NCBI GenBank assembly: GCA_017398105.1
Contig: JAFQHF010000074.1
Span: forward strand, 1-7,181
DNA length: 7,181 nt
Source: Oscillospiraceae bacterium
GTDB lineage: Bacteria; Bacillota_A; Clostridia; Oscillospirales; Oscillospiraceae
Direction of reading: 5' to 3'
Shown here: piece after piece, positions 1-6,072 of the stretch
Layout of the letters: each line of letters opens with the position of its first letter
Numbering within the stretch: position 1 is the first letter of the stretch
The notes under the pieces: generated by a model
Told to the model about the DNA's origin: nothing
What the model saw: the letters and a program-made list of their open reading frames with translations, nothing else
The model's database searches: none
Translations under genes and position numbers: made by a program

Positions 1-19
1 GTCATGACCCCGCCCTACA
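1..19. repeat. Half copy of a GC-rich palindromic repeat
   Basis: These 19 bases are identical to 1562-1580, the right half of the 30-bp palindrome in the miaB upstream region. The window starts within a base or so of the palindrome's centre (TCATGA), so only the right arm is seen. The arm begins 14 bases beyond the miaB stop codon in the direction of miaB transcription. A complete copy would give a GC-rich stem just downstream of miaB that could end or stabilise the transcript; this is inference. The flank at 20-33 does not resemble the flank of the second copy, so the shared unit is the palindrome core only. Confidence 0.75.
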
Positions 20-33
20 TAGAATGTGTTATT

Positions 34-1434
34 TTACAGGTTTCCAGTCAAACTCCATGTAGTTGCGCCGGTAATGGTGATGTTCTGATAGGTGCCGATA
101 AGGCAGTCGCTACCGGCAAAGCGCACCAGGCGGCCGCCTTCGGTGCGGGCGGTCAGCATGTCCTTGTCGCGGCCGTCCACCAGGCAGCGCAGGGTCTGGC
201 CTACATAATTGGTGTGGATCTCTTCGGAAATGGCGTTTTGAACAGCGCAGAGTCTGTCAAAGCGGCGGTTTTTCTCTTCCTTGGGGGTGGGGTCCTCCAT
301 AGATGCGGCAGGGGTGCCGGGACGGGGGGAGAAGATGAAGGTGAACAGGCTGTCGTAATGCACCTGCCGGATCAGAGAAATGGTATCTTCAAATTCCTCC
401 TCGGTTTCACCGGGGAAGCCCACGATTACATCGGAGGTCAGCACCAGGTTGGGCATGACCTTCTTGGCATAGAGCACCTTTTCCAGATAGGTTTCCCGGT
501 CGTAGTGACGGTTCATGGCCTTCAGCACCCGGGTGGAGCCGGACTGGAAGGGCAGATGCAGCTGCTTGGCGATCTTGTCGTGCTTTGCCATGGTGTCAAA
601 GAGCTTGGTGGAAGCATCTCTGGGATGGCTGGTCATGAAGCGGATCAGAAAATCGCCGGGGATCTGGGCGATGGCATCCAGAAGATCGGCAAAATCCATG
701 CCGCAGCTTAAGTCCTTGCCGTAGGAATTGACATTCTGACCCAGAAGGGTGATCTCCTTGGCACCGGCCTCGATAACGGCCCGGCACTCTGCCAGAATGT
801 CCTCCGGCATACGGCTGCGCTCCCGGCCCCGGACGTAGGGGACGATGCAGTAGGTGCAGAAATTGTTGCAGCCGTACATGATAGACACCCAGGCCTTCAG
901 TCTGGAATCGCGCACCTGGGGGATTCCCTCGGCGATGGAGCCGGGTTCATCGGCAATGTAGAACTGGCGCTTTTTCCGGTTCAGCACATTCCAGAGGATT
1001 TCGGGGAACTGCCACAGATGGTGGGTAGAGAACACACCGTCCACATGGGGGTAGCTTTTTTTGATCCGATCGGAAACCTTGGTCTCACCGGCCATGCAGC
1101 CGCACAGGAAGATCTTCTGGCGGGGGTGGCGGCGCTTGGTATGGGTCAGGGCACCCAGATTGCCGAATACACGCTGCTCCGCGTGCTCCCGGATGGCGCA
1201 GGTGTTCATTATGACCACATCGGCCCCTTCCGCTTCGGATACGATGCGGTAGCCGCTCTGGGCCAGGTAGCCACGGAGCTTTTCGGAATCGGCCTCGTTC
1301 TGCTGGCAGCCGTAAGTTTCCACATAAGCGGTGGGGACAATTTGTTCACTTTGCCAGAATGCGGCAATTTTATCACAATAAGCAAACTGGGCATCCAGCT
1401 CAGCCTGAGAAATAACGGTGGTTTTGGTGTTCAT
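34..1434 (-). CDS. miaB: MiaB, tRNA-2-methylthio-N6-dimethylallyladenosine synthase
   Basis: This radical SAM methylthiotransferase adds a methylthio group to N6-isopentenyladenosine at position 37 of tRNAs reading UNN codons. It acts in the cytoplasm and uses two [4Fe-4S] clusters. The 466-residue protein has the family's three parts in order. The N-terminal UPF0004 domain has cluster cysteines at about 43 (ETYGCQQNEADS), 79 (MNTCAIREHAE) and 113 (LCGCMA). The radical SAM core has CNNFCTYC (cysteines 189, 193, 196) followed by the MiaB-typical IVPYVRGRERSR. A C-terminal TRAM-like segment ends TTWSLTGNL. NTCAIRE and VRGRERSR favour MiaB over MtaB or RimO. I chose the ATG at 1434 because a GGAGGA ribosome binding site lies 7 bases upstream; an in-frame ATG at 1464 is possible but has no such site and would overlap the predicted transcription start. 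The gene is monocistronic as far as seen, divergent from the PpiC gene, and looks intact. Confidence 0.96.
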   Translation of the reverse strand: MNTKTTVISQAELDAQFAYCDKIAAFWQSEQIVPTAYVETYGCQQNEADSEKLRGYLAQSGYRIVSEAEGADVVIMNTCAIREHAEQRVFGNLGALTHTKRRHPRQKIFLCGCMAGETKVSDRIKKSYPHVDGVFSTHHLWQFPEILWNVLNRKKRQFYIADEPGSIAEGIPQVRDSRLKAWVSIMYGCNNFCTYCIVPYVRGRERSRMPEDILAECRAVIEAGAKEITLLGQNVNSYGKDLSCGMDFADLLDAIAQIPGDFLIRFMTSHPRDASTKLFDTMAKHDKIAKQLHLPFQSGSTRVLKAMNRHYDRETYLEKVLYAKKVMPNLVLTSDVIVGFPGETEEEFEDTISLIRQVHYDSLFTFIFSPRPGTPAASMEDPTPKEEKNRRFDRLCAVQNAISEEIHTNYVGQTLRCLVDGRDKDMLTARTEGGRLVRFAGSDCLIGTYQNITITGATTWSLTGNL

Positions 1435-1470
1435 AGGGAAATCCTCCGGTGGATAATATCTCAACTATAA

Positions 1471-1499
1471 ATAATAGCATTTTTTGCGCATATTTGCAA
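1471..1499 (-). promoter_or_regulatory. Predicted sigma-70-type promoter of miaB
   Basis: Read on the minus strand, TTGCAA (1499-1494) is followed after exactly 17 bases by TATTAT (1476-1471). A TGC directly upstream of the latter makes an extended -10. The -10 matches consensus at five of six positions and the -35 at four of six. Transcription would start near 1464 and leave a leader of about 30 bases containing the GGAGGA site. No operator is evident. Confidence 0.7.
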
Positions 1500-1524
1500 G
1501 GGCAGAAACCGGAGAAATGGTGGT

Positions 1525-1616
1525 AAATTATCGCTTTGCATACGATGAATTGTAGGGGGGGGTCATGACCCCGCCCTACAGTAGCATTGTATGATTCGTA
1601 CGCTAAACGATAATTT
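1525..1616. repeat. 92-bp nested inverted repeat, MITE-like or REP-like
   Basis: The outer arms 1525-1545 and 1596-1616 are inverted copies matching at 18 of 21 positions; the outermost 9 bases (AAATTATCG) match perfectly. The inner core 1551-1580 is a palindrome with 14 of 15 pairs intact; the single mismatch pairs 1558 with 1573, and the centre is TCATGA. The segments between arm and core are unequal (5 bases left, 15 right), as if the right side gained about 10 bases. The element sits between the divergent miaB and PpiC promoters and contains no plausible gene. The core recurs at 1-19, so it is a dispersed unit. A non-autonomous mobile element or a REP-type palindrome are both possible. 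No target-site duplication is clear at the outer ends. Confidence 0.75.
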
Positions 1617-1638
1617 TGTGAACATTCTATGATTTTCC

Positions 1639-1667
1639 TTGCAATCTTTTGTGAATCATGATAAACT
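1639..1667 (+). promoter_or_regulatory. Candidate promoter of the PpiC-type isomerase gene
   Basis: TTGCAA (1639-1644) and TAAACT (1662-1667) are separated by 17 bases, each matching consensus at four of six positions. Transcription would start around 1674 and give a leader of about 38 bases. A short inverted repeat, CGGGT at 1671-1675 and ACCCG at 1682-1686, falls in the early leader. A 9-base direct repeat, TTTTGTGAA, occurs at 1614-1622 and 1647-1655, flanking and overlapping the promoter. This is pattern reading only. Confidence 0.45.
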
Positions 1668-1711
1668 AACCGGGTTGATTTACCCGTAATGACGGAGAAA
1701 TGAGGATTTTT

Positions 1712-3136
1712 ATGGATCATGCAGAAAAGAAAGCCACACCGGGCAAAATTGCGCTGGCTGTGGCTGCCGTGGTGCTGCTGGCAGCGGTGCTGATCGGCAT
1801 TGTGATGAGCGGTTTCGGCAATGAGCAGGCAGCTCAGCCGGCTGCTGAGACTGTGGAGACACAGACGCAGGCAACCATTCCTGCCGACGGCAATCCCGAG
1901 GATGAGACTGCCAAGGGCAGCTATACCGCCTCTGATGAGGCTGTCCGGGCTGCGGCCGATACCGTAGTCGCTACCATGGGCGATTACACCCTGACCAACG
2001 GTCAGCTGCAGGTTTACTACTGGATGGAAGTCCAGAGCTTCCTGAGCAGCTATGGCAGCTATGCCGCTTACTTTGGCCTGGATACCACCCAGCCGCTGGA
2101 AACCCAGGTGTGCACCATGGCGGAAAACGGCGAGAGCTGGCAGCAGTTCTTCCTGGCCGGTGCCCTGAATACCTGGCGCAGCCATCAGTCCCTGGCCGCC
2201 GAGGCCGAGAAGGCCGGCTTTGAAATCCAGCCCGAGCTTCAGGCAGAACTGGAAAACATTCCTGCCATGATGGAGCAGAACGCCATGATGTACGGCATGG
2301 AAAGCGTGGAGCAGCTGCTGAAGTACAATGTTGGCGGCGGTGCCTCCATGGATGACTATGTGGACTTCATGGAGCTGTACTACAAGGGATATTCCTACTA
2401 CAGCCAGATGGTGGAGGCCAATGTGCCCACTGATGCGGAAATTGAAGCCTACTTTACCGAAAACGAGGCAGCCTATCTGGAAAGCGGTCTGGCCCGGGAG
2501 GACAAGTATGTGGATGTGCGCCATGTGCTGATCATGCCTGAGGGTGCCGATTCCTCCAATATCCGTACCGAGACCTTTGAGGAAGCTGCCTGGGAAACCA
2601 GCCGTGTCAAGGCAGAAGAGCTTCTTGCCCAGTGGGAGCAGGGCGACAAGTCCGAGGAAAGCTTTGCCCAGCTGGCAAAGGATCACTCTCAGGATGGTTC
2701 CGCTGCCGACGGCGGTCTGTTCACCGATGTGACCAAGGGCCAGATGGTGGAAGCCTTTGAAAACTGGTGCTTCGATGAAGCCCGTCAGGCCGGTGACTAT
2801 GGTCTGGTGGAAACGGAGTTTGGCTATCATCTGATGTTCTTCGTGGGCAGCCGTCCTGTTTATCCGGATTATGTCAAGAGCGACCTGCAGAACACCTTTG
2901 CCAACGATCTGGTGAACAATGCCGTTTCCAAGTACACGGTGGAGGCAGATTTTGAAAAGATGCTGATCGCCGCTGTGGATATGACCGGCGGTGCCGGGGA
3001 TGCAGAGGAAGCACCTGTGGCAGAGGAAAAGCCTGCCCTGAGCAATGAGAACAAGGTTGTCATCGTTCTGGCCGGTGTATCCATTGCCGCACTGGTTGCC
3101 GCAGCCTTTGTCTTGAATAAAAAGGAACACGAATAA
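1712..3136 (+). CDS. Membrane-anchored parvulin-type (PpiC) peptidyl-prolyl cis-trans isomerase
   Basis: Likely an extracytoplasmic foldase that speeds proline isomerisation in exported proteins, similar in layout to PrsA and SurA. Using the ATG at 1712 the protein has 474 residues. A short basic N-terminus leads into a hydrophobic segment at about 12-33. A low-complexity Thr/Glu/Ala linker follows, then a helical SurA-N-like region (about 82-240). The PpiC domain spans about 264-380, with VRHVLIMP, FAQLAKDHSQDGSAADGGLF and ETEFGYHLMFF. An acidic linker precedes a second hydrophobic segment (about 448-469) and the tail NKKEHE. No lipobox cysteine follows the first segment, so it is not a PrsA-type lipoprotein. 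The 1712 start has GAGGA 5 bases upstream; the ATG at 1700 has its GGAG only 2 bases away and is less likely. The gene stands alone and ends just before a strong terminator. The family call is firm; the client proteins are unknown. Confidence 0.9.
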   Translation: MDHAEKKATPGKIALAVAAVVLLAAVLIGIVMSGFGNEQAAQPAAETVETQTQATIPADGNPEDETAKGSYTASDEAVRAAADTVVATMGDYTLTNGQLQVYYWMEVQSFLSSYGSYAAYFGLDTTQPLETQVCTMAENGESWQQFFLAGALNTWRSHQSLAAEAEKAGFEIQPELQAELENIPAMMEQNAMMYGMESVEQLLKYNVGGGASMDDYVDFMELYYKGYSYYSQMVEANVPTDAEIEAYFTENEAAYLESGLAREDKYVDVRHVLIMPEGADSSNIRTETFEEAAWETSRVKAEELLAQWEQGDKSEESFAQLAKDHSQDGSAADGGLFTDVTKGQMVEAFENWCFDEARQAGDYGLVETEFGYHLMFFVGSRPVYPDYVKSDLQNTFANDLVNNAVSKYTVEADFEKMLIAAVDMTGGAGDAEEAPVAEEKPALSNENKVVIVLAGVSIAALVAAAFVLNKKEHE

Positions 3137-3144
3137 AAAGCGAA

Positions 3145-3174
3145 CGAGCTGCCCGGTGAAAATCGGGCAGCTCG
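3145..3174. terminator. Bidirectional Rho-independent terminator
   Basis: A perfect 11-bp GC-rich stem (3145-3155 pairing with 3164-3174) closes an 8-base loop. The plus strand continues into the T-rich ATTTGTTATTT, and the minus strand into TTCGCTTTTTATT. It begins 8 bases after the stop of the PpiC gene. On the other strand it lies 5 bases beyond the stop of the convergent dihydrouridine synthase gene. It can therefore end both transcripts. Confidence 0.9.
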
Positions 3175-3179
3175 ATTTG

Positions 3180-4100
3180 TTATTTCAAAGGAAGGGTATG
3201 GAAGATCTCAGCGGTGATGGACTTGAATTCGGCCGCATCGGTGGATTTTCTCAGCCGCTTCCACAGCTTGTCGCAGCCTTCGAACCGGTCGTGGAGGAAG
3301 CCCCAGTTTTCCTTGAGACGGAAAATGGCATTGCGGCTGCCGCCGAACGCCACTTCATAGACGGCCATCATTTCCTCCATGAAGCCTTCCAGTGCTTGCA
3401 CGGTGGTTCCGCCGGAAAGCATGCCGGGATCGGCAATGAGACCCCGGCCGATCATGACGGAGTGCACCTGAGGATATTTTTGGGAGATGGCCTCTGCCTG
3501 GGAAAGGGTCAGAATGTCGCCGTTGTAGCACAGGGGATTTCTGCTGTTTTGCACCGCGTAATCAAACAGCTCCATATGGACACTGCCGTCATAGAACTGC
3601 TTCCGAACCCGGGGATGGATGGTCAGCTCTTTGATGGGGTAGCGGTTGAAAACCTCCAGCAGAGCGGGGAATTCCTCGGGGTTTTCCAGTCCCAGCCGGG
3701 TCTTGACGGTGATGGGTAGGGGAGAAGCATGGAAAATCTCATCCAGAAACCGATCCAATGCATCCGGGCTTCGGAGCATGCCGCTGCCCTTGCCCTTGGA
3801 TACCACGGTGCCCGAGGGACAGCCCACATTTAAATTCACCTCGTCATAGCCCCGGTCCCTGCAGACCTGGGCAGCCCAGAGAAAATCCTCGCTGACCTTG
3901 GTCAGAACCTGGGGAACGGCGGCAAAGGGCACACTGTCTGCAAGGGGAAGCTCCCGGTCTTCCTTGTGAGTCAGCTGACGGTGAATGGTGGGGGAAAGGA
4001 AGGGCATATAATATTTGTCCACGCCGGGAAAATATTTGTGATGGAGGCGACGGTAGATGCTGTCCGTCAAACCCTCCATGGGGGCGAAATAATAGTGCAT
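3180..4100 (-). CDS. tRNA-dihydrouridine synthase (Dus family)
   Basis: This FMN-dependent, NADPH-using enzyme reduces specific uridines in tRNA to dihydrouridine in the cytoplasm. The 306-residue product starts MHYYFAPMEGLTD, the FMN-binding barrel start typical of Dus proteins. The active-site motif NLNVGCPSG places the catalytic cysteine at about residue 94. Further family motifs are TVKTRLG (lysine 133), IHPR (histidine 162), YNGDI (about 192-196) and MIGRGLIADP (about 216-225, phosphate binding). The C-terminal helical region (about 240-306) would be the tRNA-binding domain, and length is normal. The ATG at 4100 has GGAG 6 bases upstream and matches the family N-terminus. A longer reading frame to 4163 would translate the repeat hairpin upstream and is unlikely. 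Which Dus subfamily, and so which uridine, cannot be told here. The gene follows the RNase J gene on the same strand and could be co-transcribed with it. Confidence 0.94.
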   Translation of the reverse strand: MHYYFAPMEGLTDSIYRRLHHKYFPGVDKYYMPFLSPTIHRQLTHKEDRELPLADSVPFAAVPQVLTKVSEDFLWAAQVCRDRGYDEVNLNVGCPSGTVVSKGKGSGMLRSPDALDRFLDEIFHASPLPITVKTRLGLENPEEFPALLEVFNRYPIKELTIHPRVRKQFYDGSVHMELFDYAVQNSRNPLCYNGDILTLSQAEAISQKYPQVHSVMIGRGLIADPGMLSGGTTVQALEGFMEEMMAVYEVAFGGSRNAIFRLKENWGFLHDRFEGCDKLWKRLRKSTDAAEFKSITAEIFHTLPLK

Positions 4101-4123
4101 ACATTGCTCCAATTCTATCTGTG

Positions 4124-4198
4124 AATGCAAAATGCGAAATGCTAAATGCAGAATGAAGCGCAATTATTTTACGTTCAGCATTCTGCATTTAGCATTTT
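4124..4198. repeat. Hairpin built from inverted 7-bp tandem repeats
   Basis: The left side (4124-4158) is five back-to-back heptamers: AATGCAA, AATGCGA, AATGCTA, AATGCAG and AATGAAG. The right side (4178-4198) is three complementary heptamers: GCATTCT, GCATTTA and GCATTTT. Bases 4137-4155 and 4179-4197 form a perfect 19-bp inverted repeat around a 23-base loop. The whole unit fills the gap between the RNase J stop codon and the dus ribosome binding site. The stem is AT-rich and has no clean U-tract, so it is a poor classical terminator. It could attenuate or stabilise the RNase J to dus transcript. It may also be a dispersed intergenic repeat. Confidence 0.85.
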
Positions 4199-4200
4199 TC

Positions 4201-5856
4201 TTAGATCTCAGAAATCACGGGAAGGATCATGGGGTTGCGCTTGGTGGTCTTGTACAGGTATCCGCTGATATCGTTCTTGATGGCGGACTTGATGGCGGCC
4301 CAGTCCCGGATGTGCTTGCGCTGGCAGCGTTCGATGGCTTCCATGGCAACCTCCTGCAGGGACTCCATAAGCTCCTCGGATTCCTTTACATAGATAAAGC
4401 CTCTGGTGATGATGTCGGGGCCGGTGAGAACGGAGCCGTCCTCAGCGCTGAGATTCACCACCACAACGACCATACCGTCCTCGGCCAGGTGCTTGCGGTC
4501 CCGCAGGACTACGCTGCCCACATCGCCCACACCGCTGCCGTCCACGAAGACCTTGCCTGCGGGCACGGTGCCCTTGACCTTGCAGGTCTTGCCGGACAGT
4601 TCGAACACGGTGCCGATCTCACCGATGAAGATATTCTTGGGGTTCATGCCCATGGACTGGGCCAGTCTGGAGTGGATCTGCAGCATCCGCTGCTCGCCGT
4701 GAACAGGCAGGAAGAACTTGGGACGCACCAGACCGTGCACGATTTTCAGCTCCTCCTGGCAGGCGTGGCCGGAAACGTGCAGACCTTCGCTCTTTTCATA
4801 AACCACATCCGCACCCTTGCGGTACAGCTCGTTGATGATCCGGGACACAGCCTTTTCGTTGCCCGGAATGGCGGAGGCGGAAATGATGATCCGGTCACCG
4901 GCGGTGATATCCACCTGCTTATGGGTATTAAAGGCCATCCGGTACAGAGCGGACATGTTTTCGCCCTGGGAGCCGGTGGAAACGATGACCACCTTGTTCT
5001 TGGGCAGGCTCTTGATGGAGGCGAGATCCACGATGGTGCCCTGCTTGACCTTCAGATAGCCCAGCTCCTGGGCGACCTTCAGCATATTCTCCATGCTCCG
5101 TCCGGTGACGGCCACCTTCCGGCCGTGGCGCTGGGCGCAGGCCAGAATGGACTGGATGCGGTGCATGTTGGAGGCGAAGGTGGTGACGATGATCCTCTGG
5201 TCGCAGTTCTTGAACTGCCTGTCCAGGCTTTCGGCGACCAGATTTTCGCTGGGGGTGTAGCCGCTGCGCTCGACGTTGGTGGAGTCAGCCAGCAATGCCA
5301 GAACACCCTGGGTGCCCAGCTCACCCAGACGGGCAAGATCCATCATGCCGTCCTTGGCGGTGGGATCGATCTTAAAGTCGCCGGTGAAGATCACAGTGCC
5401 CACGGGGGTATGGATGGCCAGGGCGCAGGCATCGGCAATGGAATGGTTCACATGGATGAATTCCACCTGGAAGCAGCCGGCCTTCACGATATCGCCGGGC
5501 TTGTGGGTGACCAGCTTGACCTTGTCCAGCAGCCTGTGCTCTTCCAGCTTCAGCTTGATCAGACCGTTGGTCATGGCGGTGCCGTGAACGGGACAGGTGA
5601 CCTCCCGCATGGCGTAGGGGATGGAGCCGATGTGATCTTCATGTCCGTGGGTGATGAAGAAGCCTCTCAGTTTTTTCTGGTTTTCCACCAGGTAGGAAAA
5701 ATCGGGGATCACCAGATCCACGCCGTACATGTCCTCCTCCGGGAAGCCGACACCGCAGTCGATGACGATCATATCCTTACCGTACTCCAGCAGCGTGATG
5801 TTTTTGCCGATCTCATCCAGGCCGCCGAGAGGAATAATTTTCAGTTTTTCTGCCAA
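4201..5856 (-). CDS. rnj: Ribonuclease J (metallo-beta-lactamase/beta-CASP nuclease)
   Basis: RNase J combines 5'-to-3' exonuclease and endonuclease activity and is central to mRNA decay and rRNA maturation in Firmicutes. Counting from the start chosen here, the 551-residue protein begins its metallo-beta-lactamase fold at IIPLGGLDEIGKN. It carries the zinc motif HGHEDH at about 70-75, further metal-ligand candidates at HVNHS (138) and TGDFKID (Asp 160), the beta-CASP part with TGSQGE (about 294-299) and SGHA (His 364), and PVHGE (His 386). The C-terminal domain runs to the end, so the protein is full length. No ATG lies near the N-terminus. I chose the TTG at 5856 because AAAGGAG (5868-5874) lies 11 bases upstream. 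A TTG at 5877 would put that site inside the coding sequence. Whether it is J1 or J2 cannot be decided; only one copy is seen. Confidence 0.95.
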   Translation of the reverse strand: MAEKLKIIPLGGLDEIGKNITLLEYGKDMIVIDCGVGFPEEDMYGVDLVIPDFSYLVENQKKLRGFFITHGHEDHIGSIPYAMREVTCPVHGTAMTNGLIKLKLEEHRLLDKVKLVTHKPGDIVKAGCFQVEFIHVNHSIADACALAIHTPVGTVIFTGDFKIDPTAKDGMMDLARLGELGTQGVLALLADSTNVERSGYTPSENLVAESLDRQFKNCDQRIIVTTFASNMHRIQSILACAQRHGRKVAVTGRSMENMLKVAQELGYLKVKQGTIVDLASIKSLPKNKVVIVSTGSQGENMSALYRMAFNTHKQVDITAGDRIIISASAIPGNEKAVSRIINELYRKGADVVYEKSEGLHVSGHACQEELKIVHGLVRPKFFLPVHGEQRMLQIHSRLAQSMGMNPKNIFIGEIGTVFELSGKTCKVKGTVPAGKVFVDGSGVGDVGSVVLRDRKHLAEDGMVVVVVNLSAEDGSVLTGPDIITRGFIYVKESEELMESLQEVAMEAIERCQRKHIRDWAAIKSAIKNDISGYLYKTTKRNPMILPVISEI

Positions 5857-5867
5857 ATTGAATAAAT

Positions 5868-5874
5868 CTCCTTT
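5868..5874 (-). promoter_or_regulatory. Ribosome binding site that decides the RNase J start
   Basis: AAAGGAG on the minus strand is the only strong Shine-Dalgarno sequence before the metallo-beta-lactamase fold. The only usable start codon downstream is TTG at 5856, with an 11-base spacer, slightly long. This combination suggests modest initiation efficiency. Confidence 0.65.
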
Positions 5875-5900
5875 CAAAAATTGTCAAAAAGACATAACAA

Positions 5901-5959
5901 GCAGGCAGCCGCTTCCCGAAATCCGGCCCTGAATCGCCATTTTTGGGGAAAACGCCTGC
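5901..5959. other. Imperfect long hairpin in the RNase J upstream region
   Basis: GCAGGC (5901-5906) pairs with GCCTGC (5954-5959), TTCCC (5913-5917) with GGGAA (5946-5950), AAAT (5919-5922) with ATTT (5939-5942), and GGC (5925-5927) with GCC (5936-5938), giving 18 pairs with small internal loops. It lies between the insertion sequence (from 5969) and the RNase J ribosome binding site. On the minus strand it is followed by a T-rich stretch including TCTTTTT. It could be a structured mRNA leader of RNase J, or the terminator of a gene formerly upstream. I see no convincing promoter between the insertion sequence and the gene. Confidence 0.4.
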
Positions 5960-5968
5960 AAAATTTTT

Positions 5969-5985
5969 GGGAATCTCTAAAAACT
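5969..5985 (+). repeat. Left terminal inverted repeat of the insertion sequence
   Basis: This is the end beyond the 3' side of the transposase gene. It pairs with 7165-7181 with one mismatch, at the third base. It may be longer than 17 bases if the element extends past the window edge. Confidence 0.85.
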
Positions 5986-6072
5986 CTGAAAAACGGAAAG
6001 CAACAGAGTCAAAGATACCTTAATCAAGATTGGATTTTGAAATTTTGGGGAAAGGGGGCCTGGAAGGCGCAC

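Noticed and set aside
4..711. Plus-strand open frame over the C-terminal half of miaB
   Set aside because: It is a shadow of miaB, with no ribosome binding site and low-complexity Gly/Ala/His composition.
1400..3130. Minus-strand open frame of 576 codons
   Set aside because: It is antisense to the PpiC-type isomerase gene. Its translation matches no family I recognise and is the expected reverse reading of a GC-rich gene.
4101..4163. N-terminal extension of the dihydrouridine synthase
   Set aside because: The extra 21 residues are encoded by the repeat hairpin. A good ribosome binding site and the conserved family N-terminus both point to the start at 4100.
4124..4198. Possible CRISPR-like array
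   Set aside because: The repeat unit is only 7 bases with no spacers, and the second half is inverted. It is a tandem-repeat hairpin.
4132..5865. Plus-strand open frame of 577 codons
   Set aside because: It lies antisense to the RNase J gene, whose protein has all the family motifs. Its His/Gly/Val-rich translation is typical of a shadow of a GC-rich gene, and it begins inside the heptamer hairpin.
5857..5890. Perfect TTGACA on the minus strand before the RNase J gene, with TATTCA 17 bases downstream
   Set aside because: The -10 match is poor (three of six), and the predicted start would fall at or past the start codon, so the ribosome binding site would not be transcribed.
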